Shown in pieces: positions 8,498 through 17,846 of a stretch of DNA of 64,000 bases. Position numbers and translations under genes: made by a program. The stretch's first letter is position 1. Every line of letters begins with the position of its first letter. A model generated the notes under the pieces. The model did not search any database. It worked only from the letters and a program-made list of their open reading frames with translations, and was not told where the DNA came from. Origin of the DNA: Campylobacter anatolicus (lineage in GTDB: Bacteria; Campylobacterota; Campylobacteria; Campylobacterales; Campylobacteraceae). Location of the stretch: contig NZ_JAGSSY010000003.1 of the NCBI RefSeq assembly GCF_018145655.1, positions 186,001 through 250,000 of the forward strand, read 5' to 3'.

Positions 8498-10233
8498 TGA
8501 ATGCAACAAAGATAACACTGCTAAAAACATTAGAACAAAATGGACTTATATCGCCACAAATGGCACTTGAACTTGAAAATTTACAAAGTACAAAATTAAT
8601 TGAGTTTTTATCTAAAAAAGGTGTAAGTGAGAATGAGATTATATCAAATTTAGCTGAGCTTTACAAACAAGGACACGTCGATATAAACGATATAGCAAAT
8701 GACTTATGCATAGATATAAAGAGTTTTTTAAAGCAGGTTTGTGAGAAATTTAAACTAGATTTTATAGATCTTGATGATATAGATATAGATTACAGAATTT
8801 GTGAGAGCTTAAGTGTCAATCAGCTACGAAACTACGGTGCATTACCTATAAAAGACGATGATATAAACGTATATGTCGCATTTAAAAATCCTTTTGATTT
8901 CATCGCACAAGATAAAATTCAAAATCTCTTTAGCCAAAAACTACTAAAAGTCATCTGTGCTAACCCAAACCAAATCGAAAAATACACAACAAAACTAGCT
9001 ATAAATGAAAATATCAAAGATATAATCACCGATATACGCAAGGAGCTTTCAAGTTCAGCAAACTCCTCAAATACCCAAAACTCAGGGATATTAAATTTAA
9101 TAGATGTTATCTTAAAAACTGCAATCCAAAGCCATGCTAGTGATATACATATCGAACCAACACCAACAAACTGCATTATAAGAAGCCGAATAGATGGAAT
9201 GTTAAGCGAAACATTTATATTTGATAAAGACATATATCCGCCATTGCTTAGTCGCATAAAACTGCTTTGCAATATGGATATCACTGAGCGAAGAAAACCT
9301 CAAGATGGAAGGTTTTCTACTCAAATTTTAGATAAAGAGTATGATTTTCGTATTTCAACACTGCCGATATTAAACGGCGAAAGCGTCGTTATACGCATCC
9401 TTGATAAATCAAAAGTTATTATAAATTTAGAAAATTTGGGTATGAACGAGAAAAATTTCATAAAATTTAAAAAAGCGATGTCAGAGCCTTATGGCATCAT
9501 ACTAGTTACTGGACCAACTGGAAGCGGTAAGACGACAACGCTTTATGGTGCATTAAATGATATAAAAAATGTCAAAACAAAGATAATCACCATAGAAGAT
9601 CCTATCGAATATCAGCTAAATATGATCCAGCAAGTCGCAGTAAATGAAAAAACAGGACTAAGCTTTGTCTCTGCCCTACGCTCGATCCTACGTCAGGATC
9701 CAGATATTATAATGATCGGCGAGATACGCGATCAAGAGACACTTCGTATCGCAATCCAGTCAGCACTTACTGGACACTTAGTCTTCTCTACACTTCACAC
9801 AAATGATGCTATAAGTGCTCTACCTAGGATGATAGATATGGGCATTGAGCCATATTTAGTTAGTGGGGCACTCATATGTATCCAAGCACAACGTCTAATA
9901 CGTAAACTTTGTCCACATTGTAAACAAAAGATCACATTACCACACGATACATTTAAAAGGCTTGAAGGATATCTACCACAAAACTATCAGTTTTACGCTC
10001 ACGTTGGCTGTCCTAGATGTGCTCAAACTGGCTATATAGGACGAGAAATGATAAGCGAAGTGCTTCCTGTTACCGATAAACTACAAAGCTTAATTGCAAA
10101 TAATGCAAACAAAGACGAACTAAAAAGAGCGGCTTACGAAGAGGGTTTTGTAGATATATTTAGCGATGGGATATTGTGTGCAGCACGTGGTATAACGACG
10201 ATCGAAGAAGTCTACAGGGTTGCTAAGATATGA
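8497..10233 (+). CDS. ctsE: GspE/PilB-type motor ATPase CtsE
   Basis: Cytoplasmic hexameric ATPase that powers pseudopilus assembly for DNA uptake. An N-terminal MshEN-like region (about 1-165) precedes the T2SSE core: Asp box at about 215-220 (ASDIHIEP), Walker A GPTGSGKT at about 339-346, Walker B DPDIIMIGEIRD, then HLVFSTLHTNDA. The C-terminal CPHC and CPRC pairs make a zinc-binding module typical of GspE/PilB. I choose ATG 8497, which overlaps the upstream stop as TGATG, over TTG 8491. At 578 residues it is of normal length. The last base pairs overlap ctsF (ATGA). Confidence 0.9.
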   Translation: MNATKITLLKTLEQNGLISPQMALELENLQSTKLIEFLSKKGVSENEIISNLAELYKQGHVDINDIANDLCIDIKSFLKQVCEKFKLDFIDLDDIDIDYRICESLSVNQLRNYGALPIKDDDINVYVAFKNPFDFIAQDKIQNLFSQKLLKVICANPNQIEKYTTKLAINENIKDIITDIRKELSSSANSSNTQNSGILNLIDVILKTAIQSHASDIHIEPTPTNCIIRSRIDGMLSETFIFDKDIYPPLLSRIKLLCNMDITERRKPQDGRFSTQILDKEYDFRISTLPILNGESVVIRILDKSKVIINLENLGMNEKNFIKFKKAMSEPYGIILVTGPTGSGKTTTLYGALNDIKNVKTKIITIEDPIEYQLNMIQQVAVNEKTGLSFVSALRSILRQDPDIIMIGEIRDQETLRIAIQSALTGHLVFSTLHTNDAISALPRMIDMGIEPYLVSGALICIQAQRLIRKLCPHCKQKITLPHDTFKRLEGYLPQNYQFYAHVGCPRCAQTGYIGREMISEVLPVTDKLQSLIANNANKDELKRAAYEEGFVDIFSDGILCAARGITTIEEVYRVAKI

Positions 10234-11459
10234 AAATTTTTAATCTCGAGTGTGAAAATGATGGTAAACATCATAAGATTACGCTAAAAACTGATAATAA
10301 ATTTGACACAAAAAGCTTAGCAACTATAAACAATCGTGGAACTATCACAAAAATCGCTACAAGCAAACCCATAGCAATAGCTCAAAATAGCAAAATTTTA
10401 CAAAATTTTTTATCGCCAAAGATAAAGCTACCATCTTTGATAGCAACTATCAGGCAACTAAGCGTGATGAGTAATGCTGGTATATCTATACACGATAGCA
10501 TAAAAGAGGTCGTAAATTCAAGTGATGATAAACAACTAAAACAGACTTTCAAGCATATAAACGATGAACTAAATCAAGGTTTGAGTCTAAGTAGTGCTGT
10601 TTTGAGCTATAGGCAAGAGCTAGGCGATATCTGCATATCTATGGTGCGACTTGGCGAAAGTACTGGAAATATCGCAAATGCCTTTGAAAAACTAGCAAAT
10701 ATCCTTGATGAGTTATGGCAAAATCAACAAAAATTTAAAAAAGCCATTCGATATCCGATACTTGTTATAACTACGATTATAGTTGCTTTTATTATTATGA
10801 TGATAGCTGTTGTGCCTAAATTTAGAGAGATTTTTGAGCAATTAAACGCAGAGCTACCTCTACCGACGCAAATTTTACTTTTTACGCAAAGTTTTATTAG
10901 TGACTATGGTGCATTTATTTTAATTATACTTGTAGTAAGTGGTGCTTTTATAAGAAATTTATATCTTAAAGATGAGCTTTTTCACGCTAAAATTGACACA
11001 TTTTTACTGAAGGTTTATCTCATAGGCAAAATTATATTTTACTCAAATATGAGCCGTTTTCATCTGATATTTACAGAGCTTGTTCGTGCTGGATTACCAA
11101 TAACAAATGCCCTTGATACAGCTATTATGACACTTTCAAATGCCAAGCTTAAAACTAAGCTAAACAGTGTAAAAATTTTAATCCGTCGTGGTATCAGCCT
11201 AACAGATGCTTTTAAACAAACTAAACTTTACGAAGGTATGCTTATACAGATGATAGGAGCTGGTGAACAAAGTGGTAGTTTAGATAGTATGCTTGAGAAA
11301 ATAAGTGAGTATTATAAGGTCAAATTCAACGAAATAGTTGATAACATATCAAGCTATATCGAGCCGATACTGCTTATTTTTATAACCATTATGGTACTTA
11401 TACTTTCACTTGGGATATTTATGCCGATGTGGGATATGGCACAAGCCGTAAAGAGCTAA
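10230..11459 (+). CDS. ctsF: GspF/PilC-type platform protein CtsF
   Basis: Polytopic inner-membrane platform protein of the transformation system, 409 residues. Two T2SSF repeats are visible, each a helical cytoplasmic bundle followed by membrane helices: about 70-195 with a segment near 178-198, then segments near 222-242 and at the C-terminus (about 380-400). Conserved landmarks include RQLSVMSNAGISIHDSI in the first repeat and LVRAGLPITNALDTA plus MIGAGEQSGSLDSML in the second. It is the last gene of the nine-gene operon; the pseudopilins (ctsG/ctsT in C. jejuni) are not here, so they must be encoded elsewhere. Confidence 0.9.
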   Translation: MKIFNLECENDGKHHKITLKTDNKFDTKSLATINNRGTITKIATSKPIAIAQNSKILQNFLSPKIKLPSLIATIRQLSVMSNAGISIHDSIKEVVNSSDDKQLKQTFKHINDELNQGLSLSSAVLSYRQELGDICISMVRLGESTGNIANAFEKLANILDELWQNQQKFKKAIRYPILVITTIIVAFIIMMIAVVPKFREIFEQLNAELPLPTQILLFTQSFISDYGAFILIILVVSGAFIRNLYLKDELFHAKIDTFLLKVYLIGKIIFYSNMSRFHLIFTELVRAGLPITNALDTAIMTLSNAKLKTKLNSVKILIRRGISLTDAFKQTKLYEGMLIQMIGAGEQSGSLDSMLEKISEYYKVKFNEIVDNISSYIEPILLIFITIMVLILSLGIFMPMWDMAQAVKS

Positions 11460-11464
11460 ATTTA

Positions 11465-11500
11465 TGATATAATCCACTATATAAAGTATAATCCCAATAT
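11465..11500 (+). promoter_or_regulatory. Probable sigma-70 promoter(s) of the taxis pair
   Basis: Two TATAAT-like -10 boxes lie in the 60-bp gap before the PAS gene: GATATAAT near 11466-11473 and AGTATAAT near 11485-11492. Campylobacter vegetative promoters usually have a good -10 box and no clear -35. The AAGGAG ribosome binding site of the PAS gene follows at about 11511-11516. Confidence 0.5.
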
Positions 11501-11520
11501 AAATTTAAGAAAGGAGCTCA

Positions 11521-12024
11521 ATGATGCAAAGCAAAGAGCAAAAAGTAGATGCTAATGCATTTTTAGTCTCAAAAACCGATACAACTGGCAAGATAACCTA
11601 TTGTAACGAACCATTTTTAAAAATAGTCGGTGCCAGACAGAGTGAATTGCTCGGGAAACCACACAATATCGTGCGTCATCCAGATATGCCACGCGTAATC
11701 TTTAAGTTTTTATGGGAGTATATCAAAAACAAAAGAGAAATTTTTGCATATGTTAAAAACAGAAGCTTTGATGGCTCTTTTTACTGGGTGTTTGCAAATA
11801 TTACCGCTTCGCTTGACAATAACGGTAAGATCGTTGGCTACTACTCCGTAAGACGCAAACCAAACGAAAAAGCTCTACAGATAATAGAACCACTTTACAA
11901 ACAGCTAAAATCAGCAGAACAAAATGGTGGCATAGAAGCCTCTCAAATGGAACTAGAAAAATTTTTAGCACAAAAGCAAACCACATACGATGAGTTTGTT
12001 AATAAACTACAAAGGCTTATATAA
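11521..12024 (+). CDS. cetB: PAS-domain energy-taxis protein, CetB-like
   Basis: A 167-residue soluble protein made of one PAS domain (about 15-125) with the Aer/CetB signature: [29 protein letters not shown], and the FAD-pocket region with W ([21 protein letters not shown]). A short C-terminal helix probably couples to the receptor. In C. jejuni CetB holds FAD and signals redox state through its partner CetA; the same bipartite logic is expected here because the next gene begins at the stop codon (TAATG). The start is ATG 11521, 4 bp after an AAGGAG site region; ATG 11524 is an equal alternative. Confidence 0.8.
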   Translation: MMQSKEQKVDANAFLVSKTDTTGKITYCNEPFLKIVGARQSELLGKPHNIVRHPDMPRVIFKFLWEYIKNKREIFAYVKNRSFDGSFYWVFANITASLDNNGKIVGYYSVRRKPNEKALQIIEPLYKQLKSAEQNGGIEASQMELEKFLAQKQTTYDEFVNKLQRLI

Positions 12025-13289
12025 TGTTTGGAAGAAAATCATCACATAATAACGAAGAGATATTAAAAGTAATACAATCTGCAAGAAATGGCATACTTGA
12101 GCCTCGTATAGTAAATATAGATGAAAAAAATCCGATGCATGAAATAGCACTTGGTATAAATGATTTATTAGATCAAATCGAGGCTCTTCAACGTGAAATT
12201 TCAACTTGCGTTAGTTCCGCACAAAATGGCATAACATATAGAAATATATTTTCCGAAGGTTTTCGTGGTGCATTTAATATAAATGCAGTTTCAATGAGCG
12301 AGGGAGTAGATGGCATAAAGGCGGCACAAACTAGCAAAGCACGCGGGATACTGTCTGAAAAATTTGATAAACTTGGCAATGGAAATAGTGGCATAAACGA
12401 TGTCCAACGCGATCTAAATGAAAGTATAGAAAATCTAGGCAAAATGGCTGGAATAGCGAAGCAAACTGCTCAAACTGCTAATAAAACTATGGAAAATATG
12501 AATGAGCTAAGCTCAAATATGAACTCACTTGAAGAACTTATTAGTAACTCAACAAGTGCGATACATACGCTAAATAGCAGAACAGACGATATATCATCTG
12601 TTGTAAATCTCATAAAAGATATAGCCGAACAGACAAATTTATTAGCTTTAAATGCAGCCATAGAAGCAGCTCGTGCCGGTGAGCATGGAAGGGGATTTGC
12701 AGTCGTTGCAGACGAGGTGCGAAAACTAGCTGAAAATACACAAAAAGCTACAAATGAAATAAGCATAAGCATACAAACACTCCAACAAGAGACGAAAGAG
12801 ATCAGCTCTAATGCAGAAGAGATCGACAAGATCGCAAAAGCAGCAAATGTCAATGTGCAAGAGTTTAAACAAACTTTAGATAAATTTAACCAAGACGCAC
12901 AGACGACAGCAAGAACATCAAAATATGTTGAAAATAAAACTTTCGGCATAATCGCCAAAATATCACAAATCATCTACAAAACAAAAGCCTATTCCGATGT
13001 GATAAATGAAAAGGGCTACACGGATGACTTGAAAAATATAGCAGATGAGCTTTGCAAATGGTATGAAAACGAATGCAAAGAAAAATTTGACAAAACTAGC
13101 TCATATACGCACATGAAACCACTTATAGATGAGCTAAATTCGCTTATAAAAGAGAATATACTGCAAGCAGAAAATGGCTATAATAGCGAAAATTTACAAG
13201 AGTTTGTAATTAAATTTGAACGCATAGAAAATATTAGTAATGATATTTTCAAGCTTTATGACACGATTATACAAGAGAATAAAAGCTAA
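12024..13289 (+). CDS. Soluble CetA-like methyl-accepting chemotaxis protein with degenerate CZB domain
   Basis: A 421-residue chemoreceptor without any membrane segment. Residues about 10-130 resemble the HAMP-linked region of CetA; the signalling hairpin with [39 protein letters not shown] sits at about 203-241 and identifies the family beyond doubt. Residues about 305-370 align with a chemoreceptor zinc-binding (CZB) domain ([17 protein letters not shown] and [13 protein letters not shown]), but the first His position reads Gln and the usual PHxxVH pair is absent, so zinc binding looks lost. It is translationally coupled to the PAS protein, which probably supplies sensing. It ends before a hairpin terminator. 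Confidence 0.85.
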   Translation: MFGRKSSHNNEEILKVIQSARNGILEPRIVNIDEKNPMHEIALGINDLLDQIEALQREISTCVSSAQNGITYRNIFSEGFRGAFNINAVSMSEGVDGIKAAQTSKARGILSEKFDKLGNGNSGINDVQRDLNESIENLGKMAGIAKQTAQTANKTMENMNELSSNMNSLEELISNSTSAIHTLNSRTDDISSVVNLIKDIAEQTNLLALNAAIEAARAGEHGRGFAVVADEVRKLAENTQKATNEISISIQTLQQETKEISSNAEEIDKIAKAANVNVQEFKQTLDKFNQDAQTTARTSKYVENKTFGIIAKISQIIYKTKAYSDVINEKGYTDDLKNIADELCKWYENECKEKFDKTSSYTHMKPLIDELNSLIKENILQAENGYNSENLQEFVIKFERIENISNDIFKLYDTIIQENKS

Positions 13290-13297
13290 ATAGCTCA

Positions 13298-13331
13298 TTT
13301 GGCGATTGATTTTTTAATATCTTTCGCCAAA
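13298..13331. terminator. Bidirectional hairpin terminator
   Basis: Arms TTTGGCGA (13298-13305) and TCGCCAAA (13324-13331) pair perfectly over 8 bp with an 18-base T-rich loop, followed by AATTTAAATTT. It lies between the convergent receptor gene and yqeY-like gene. Confidence 0.6.
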
Positions 13332-13371
13332 ATTTAAATTTATAAATTAAAAATAATTTTTGTCAACTAAA

Positions 13372-13815
13372 TCAAGCCAAGAGCTTTTTAGCAATTTCAC
13401 TTATGCGTTTTGCGTCAGCACTCACTCCGATAGTCTCTTTAGCACTTTTCATAACCACTCCAAGATCTTTTATGCTACTTGCACCTATTGAGGCAATAAT
13501 GGCTAAAATTTTAGCATTTAGCTCATCATCGTTTAGCTGTTTTGGTAGATACTTGCTGATTATATCTATCTCCTTTTGCTCCTTATTAGCCAAGTCTTTA
13601 CGATCGCCTTTTAGATATAGCTCAACCGAATCTTGACGCTTTTTGATCTCTTTTTGCAAAAGTGGTAACACAACCTCATCGCTCATCTGTATACGCTGAT
13701 CTACTTCGACCTGCTTAAGTGCCGCATTTACTGTGCGTAGCGTATCACGCACAAACTCATCTTTAGCTTTCATAGCTTCTTTAATATCAGATAAAATTTG
13801 CTCTCTTATACTCAT
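13372..13815 (-). CDS. GatB/YqeY family protein
   Basis: A 147-residue protein of the YqeY family, related to the C-terminal tRNA-contacting domain of GatB. Family features seen: N-terminal SIREQILSDIKEAMKAKDE, the KKRQDSVELYLKGDRKDLANKEQKE block and C-terminal GVVMKSAKETIGVSADAKRISEIAKKLL. A role in stabilising aminoacyl-tRNA or amidotransferase function is assumed for the family but not established. It is preceded by the Ppx/GppA gene 46 bp upstream on the same strand, so the two may share a transcript. Confidence 0.9.
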   Translation of the reverse strand: MSIREQILSDIKEAMKAKDEFVRDTLRTVNAALKQVEVDQRIQMSDEVVLPLLQKEIKKRQDSVELYLKGDRKDLANKEQKEIDIISKYLPKQLNDDELNAKILAIIASIGASSIKDLGVVMKSAKETIGVSADAKRISEIAKKLLA

Positions 13816-13861
13816 ATATATCCTTTCAAATTTTTAAAAATACTACCAAATTTTTGCTTTT

Positions 13862-14782
13862 TTAGCCTTTAAATTTCGCTGAATACAGATACTCAACACC
13901 AACACCTTCACGCAATCCATCATCTATAACGATGAGCTTTGCCGTCTCATCTTTTAAAATTTGCTCAAACAATATCATACCGGCGATTAGTGGCATACGA
14001 CGATTTGTACCGACAGCGATATCAGCACTCACGTCATCAAGTCTAAAAATCCACTCACAAAGCTCGATAAAGTCGTAAAATTTTAACTCGCTACCGTTTA
14101 TTTGGTTAGCTTCATACTCCGCATAGTTCATACCCATCTTAATCGCCACCATCGTAGTAGGCACACTAGAAGTTAAAATGATCGTATCTTTTTTAAGTCT
14201 CTTTATAAATTTAGTCGCGTCTAAAGTGACTGCTTGAGCGTTTGTTCTTAAATTTTTAATAGTCTGAGTTTTACTATCAGCTTTAAAATTTTCATAAAAC
14301 GTTATGATACCAAAGTCAAAACTTCTAAACTCACACCCGTCGCTTATCTCACTGCTAGCTCCGCCTATATCGATGCAAACGATATTTTCTTGCGTTAATC
14401 CTAATCTTTTTATGGCATTTTTCACACCTAAAAATGTAAGTCTTGCTTCACGCTCACCATCAATAAGTTGAAATTTTATACCAAATTTTTGCCAAATTTC
14501 ATCAAATATCTCCTGTGAGTTTTGTGCCACTCTAAACGCAGCAGTCGCTACAGCCACACAAGGTAAATTTTTAAAGTCAAACTCATCTTTTGCCATATCT
14601 AATGCTGCCATTATATTTGCTACAGCCTCCTTTCCTATCTCGCCACTTTGTTTTAAACCACGAGCTGACCCAACGATACGTTCAAAAGAGTGCATTACTT
14701 CACAGCTTCCATCGCTACGCATATGCATAAGTGCTATACGCAAGGTGTTTGAACCAAGATCTATCGATATAACCATATTCAT
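13862..14782 (-). CDS. Ppx/GppA family exopolyphosphatase/pppGpp phosphatase
   Basis: A 306-residue member of the ASKHA-fold Ppx/GppA family. The phosphate-1 loop ISIDLGSNTLRIAL is at about 5-18, the phosphate-2 motif CIDIGGASSEI at about 135-145, and SSVPTTMVAIKMG in the middle corresponds to the GTAxTxAA-like region. It has only the short catalytic core, without the extra C-terminal domains of E. coli Ppx. It hydrolyses polyphosphate and/or pppGpp; which one cannot be read from the sequence. It stands divergent to a phosphate permease, a sensible pairing for phosphate homeostasis. Confidence 0.85.
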   Translation of the reverse strand: MNMVISIDLGSNTLRIALMHMRSDGSCEVMHSFERIVGSARGLKQSGEIGKEAVANIMAALDMAKDEFDFKNLPCVAVATAAFRVAQNSQEIFDEIWQKFGIKFQLIDGEREARLTFLGVKNAIKRLGLTQENIVCIDIGGASSEISDGCEFRSFDFGIITFYENFKADSKTQTIKNLRTNAQAVTLDATKFIKRLKKDTIILTSSVPTTMVAIKMGMNYAEYEANQINGSELKFYDFIELCEWIFRLDDVSADIAVGTNRRMPLIAGMILFEQILKDETAKLIVIDDGLREGVGVEYLYSAKFKG

Positions 14783-14875
14783 CTCTTCCTTATATTTTTA
14801 AAACTAAAATAATATATTACAAAAATAAAAATTAAATAAAGTGCAAAATTTTAAAAACTTTAATGAATTTAAAGC

Positions 14876-14881
14876 TATAAT
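14876..14881 (+). promoter_or_regulatory. -10 box of the phosphate permease gene
   Basis: TATAAT at 14876-14881, 27 bp before the TTG start of the permease gene, in the divergent AT-rich gap with the Ppx/GppA gene. The spacing places the transcript start near 14888, just ahead of the AAGGAG site. Confidence 0.55.
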
Positions 14882-14907
14882 ATAACATTTTTCAAAAAGG
14901 AGCTTTC

Positions 14908-16452
14908 TTGTTTTCAAGAGACAATCTACTCGCACTCTCCGTTTTTACGATATGCACGATAGGATTCTTCGTTTGGGGCTACCAATATATACCAACAAAT
15001 AACTTTATACTATTTATGATAGCAGGAATTTTTGGTATATTTATGGCATTTAATATCGGTGGAAACGATGTTGCAAATAGTTTTGGAACAAGCGTCGGTT
15101 CTAAGACCTTGACGATAAAACAAGCCCTTATAATAGCGGCTATATTTGAGCTCAGCGGTGCGATATTTGCTGGTGCAGAGGTAACAAATACCATAAGAAA
15201 TGATATCATAAAATTCCCAAATAATCTTAATCCTATGCTATTTGTCATCATAATGATCTCAGCACTTCTTAGCTCAGGTCTATGGCTATTTTACGCAACA
15301 AAAAGGGGATTGCCAGTATCTACTACACACTCAATCGTCGGCGGTATCGTAGGAGCTGGCGTTATAATGGGCTATACAGTCTACGAGGGCTCAAGTCCGC
15401 TTGATATGGTTTCGTGGAGCAAGATAAGCAGCATAGCTATAAGCTGGGTCGCATCGCCAATTCTTGGCGGTATAGCTTCGTTTTTCATCTATAAATATAT
15501 AAAAAGTCGTATCATAGAGCCAACTAAGACCCTTAAAATTTCATTAAAAGCACTTAAAAATGAACGTAAAATTTATAAAGAGAATTTTATAAAATCACTA
15601 TCAAACAAATCGCAAGATGAACAGATAGCAACACTTTCGCGTATCGCGTTAATCGACGAAGATGATATAGAAAATACCGATTATAGTGAATATCGCTCAC
15701 ACATAAGAGCTATGAAAGAACGAGAAAAACAAGTCGATACTTTTAGTGCGATGAAGCGACATATACCATTTGTAGCCGGATTTGCAGCGATGATTATCTC
15801 AAGTATGATGTTATTTAAGGGACTAAAACATCTAAATTTTAATTTTAGCACCATTCAGACGCTTTGGATTGTATTTGTCATCGGTGCTTTAGCATATTTA
15901 GCAAGCCTAGCTATAATAAATGTGATGAATAAAAATGATAGTGAAAAGAGCATAAATCGTCTTTTTTCTTGGTTTCAAATTTTTACCGCATCAGCTTTTG
16001 CATTTTCACACGGAGCAAACGATATTGCAAATGCAGTAGGTCCATTCGCTGCCGTGCTTGATGTATTAAAAACTGGCTATATAAACGAAAGCTCACCAAT
16101 ACCATCAATAGCAATGGTAACATTTGGTATAGCTTTGGTCGTTGGATTGTGGTTCTTAGGTAAAGAGGTTATAACAACTATTGGATCAAAACTGGCTGAA
16201 ATTTTACCTACAACTGGTTTTAGTGCAGAACTTGCCTCTAGTATCGTTATACTCTTTGCGACAAAACTAGGCATACCTGTTAGCTCGACGCATATCCTTA
16301 TAGGTGCTGTGCTAGGTATTGGGGTGGCAAATAAAAATGCTAATTGGAATATGGTAAAGCCAATCATCTTGGCATGGATTATCACACTACCAACAGCAGC
16401 TATCTCATCAGCGGTTATTTATATGATACTTAAAACATTTTTAGGGCTTTAA
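14908..16452 (+). CDS. pit: PiT-family inorganic phosphate transporter
   Basis: A 514-residue polytopic permease with two PHO4 repeats. The signature GGNDVANSFGTSVGSKTLT occurs near 51-69 and its counterpart HGANDIANAVGPFAAV near 369-384; each repeat also carries a P-V-S-S/T-T-H motif (GLPVSTTHSIVGG and GIPVSSTHILIGA). A charged cytoplasmic loop of roughly 100 residues (about 210-285) divides the halves. It would import phosphate with a cation. The start is TTG at 14908, preceded by AAGGAG at 14897-14902 with 5-bp spacing; no ATG fits better. Confidence 0.92.
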   Translation: MFSRDNLLALSVFTICTIGFFVWGYQYIPTNNFILFMIAGIFGIFMAFNIGGNDVANSFGTSVGSKTLTIKQALIIAAIFELSGAIFAGAEVTNTIRNDIIKFPNNLNPMLFVIIMISALLSSGLWLFYATKRGLPVSTTHSIVGGIVGAGVIMGYTVYEGSSPLDMVSWSKISSIAISWVASPILGGIASFFIYKYIKSRIIEPTKTLKISLKALKNERKIYKENFIKSLSNKSQDEQIATLSRIALIDEDDIENTDYSEYRSHIRAMKEREKQVDTFSAMKRHIPFVAGFAAMIISSMMLFKGLKHLNFNFSTIQTLWIVFVIGALAYLASLAIINVMNKNDSEKSINRLFSWFQIFTASAFAFSHGANDIANAVGPFAAVLDVLKTGYINESSPIPSIAMVTFGIALVVGLWFLGKEVITTIGSKLAEILPTTGFSAELASSIVILFATKLGIPVSSTHILIGAVLGIGVANKNANWNMVKPIILAWIITLPTAAISSAVIYMILKTFLGL

Positions 16453-16835
16453 ATATTTTACTCCTAGCATATATTAATTTATAATATTTGCAAATACTGG
16501 CGTTAGCAATATGGCTAAAATGTATAAGTTACAACAAATATTTTATGATTATGTATTAATAAGCTTAAAATCTTGCAAGGTAAGAATAGATCAATAAATA
16601 AAGCAAGAGCGAACTTTCGCTTTGCAAATCTTTAAATATACAATTTTAAATAACTCCACATATTTCACTATCTCTTTATGATTTTGTATCAAAAGTGTGC
16701 CAAACATTAGACATTTTAATAAATATGGAAAATATCATACTCATTAAAAAGTCTGTATTTTAGGGATAAAGACACTCTAATAGTTTTATTTATATTTTAG
16801 TTGAGAATTTTATAAATTTTAAAGATAATTTTAAG
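16453..16835. other. Intergenic gap between convergent pit and mnmH
   Basis: 383 bp of very AT-rich DNA. It holds a hairpin (16603-16625) and a possible 28-codon frame from ATG 16511 to 16597 that has no recognisable product. Nothing else can be supported; it may be old decayed sequence. Confidence 0.5.
16603..16625. terminator. Hairpin terminator between pit and mnmH
   Basis: GCAAGAGCGAA, then CT, then TTCGCTTTGC: a 10-bp stem with one bulged base and a very short loop, located between two convergent genes and followed by AT-rich sequence. Likely to stop transcripts from either side. Confidence 0.5.
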
Positions 16836-17846
16836 CTATTTTACTAGCATTGACCTTATATAGTTAAGCTCATCTAATGCCGTTTTAAAGTCATCTGAAC
16901 AAATTCTCACATCAACACGACTTGGCTTTTTGTAGACCTTATCATAATACTTTATAAGTAAAATTTCACACACTTTTGCTATGTCGCCACGCTCAAAAGC
17001 TGCATTCGCATCATCTTTAGCGTCTCGCGAAATAAATGGCGAAATTTTATTCATACATTCATAAAAAAATTTATCATCTATATTAGCATAATCACTCATT
17101 ATACACTCAATACGTCTATGCAAACTAGCCGTGATCTCGACATTTACTCCACTTCTCATAGCTTCATATATGCTTGTAGGTAAAGTAAGCGAACCTATCT
17201 TTCGACTCTCGCCCTCTATAAAACAAACTTCATCTTTTAAATTTAAAAGCCTCTCAAAAAGCCCATCTTCAAAGCACTTTTGACTTGGCTGAGCTCCTGC
17301 GATTGCACCAAACACTGAACCAAGGTGATTTGCCATTTTTTCTAAATTTATGGATGGATTTAGGGCTTGAATAAGTTTCGTTTTATAGCTTCCAGTATTT
17401 CCAAAAAGTGTTATAAATTTTGTGCTACAAGGCTTATTTAAACTAGATAAAACTTGTGTCCGATATGCTTTATATCCGCCACCAAGTCGCTCTACACGGT
17501 ATCCTATCATACTTAAAACTACGCCTATAGAATTTGATCGCATGCCACCCTTAGCACAGTAGATCCCTAAAAGCGAGCCAACCTTGCAAAGCTTATAAAC
17601 TTGCTTTATGATATCTTGTAAATTTGCACATATGTAGCTTGCTCCCAGTGCTTTTGCATAGGCTCTATCGTGCTTGTATATTATGCCGATCTCTTGGTAC
17701 TGTTTGTCGCTTAATGCATACAAATTTATGGCGTCTTTTATATGTGAATACTCAAATTCACGCGGTGACCTTGCGTCTATTATTATTGCATAATTATTAC
17801 GTCTACCTAGCCACTCATCAACACAAAGATCACGCAAGCTCACCAA
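16836..17846 (-). CDS. mnmH: tRNA 2-selenouridine synthase MnmH (SelU)
   Basis: Converts the 2-thiouridine at tRNA wobble position 34 to 2-selenouridine using selenophosphate. An N-terminal rhodanese domain (about 1-130) carries the catalytic loop CAKGGMRS with Cys97; a P-loop domain follows. The P-loop reads GNTGSYKT at 149-156, with Tyr where Gly normally precedes the Lys, an unusual Walker A. The 336 residues are near the usual 350-360. Its presence implies a selenophosphate synthetase elsewhere. The start is TTG 17846 or GTG 17843, overlapping the end of the HIT gene by about 17 bp; it is the last gene of a long operon. Confidence 0.88.
   Translation of the reverse strand: MVSLRDLCVDEWLGRRNNYAIIIDARSPREFEYSHIKDAINLYALSDKQYQEIGIIYKHDRAYAKALGASYICANLQDIIKQVYKLCKVGSLLGIYCAKGGMRSNSIGVVLSMIGYRVERLGGGYKAYRTQVLSSLNKPCSTKFITLFGNTGSYKTKLIQALNPSINLEKMANHLGSVFGAIAGAQPSQKCFEDGLFERLLNLKDEVCFIEGESRKIGSLTLPTSIYEAMRSGVNVEITASLHRRIECIMSDYANIDDKFFYECMNKISPFISRDAKDDANAAFERGDIAKVCEILLIKYYDKVYKKPSRVDVRICSDDFKTALDELNYIRSMLVK

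Noticed and set aside
12470-12973. 167-codon minus-strand frame inside the chemoreceptor gene
   Set aside because: It is the antisense of the conserved signalling hairpin; hydrophobic content comes from the coding bias of the other strand.
16511-16597. 28-codon frame in the pit-mnmH gap
   Set aside because: Starts with ATG but no clear ribosome binding site and no family; kept only as a remark in the gap description.
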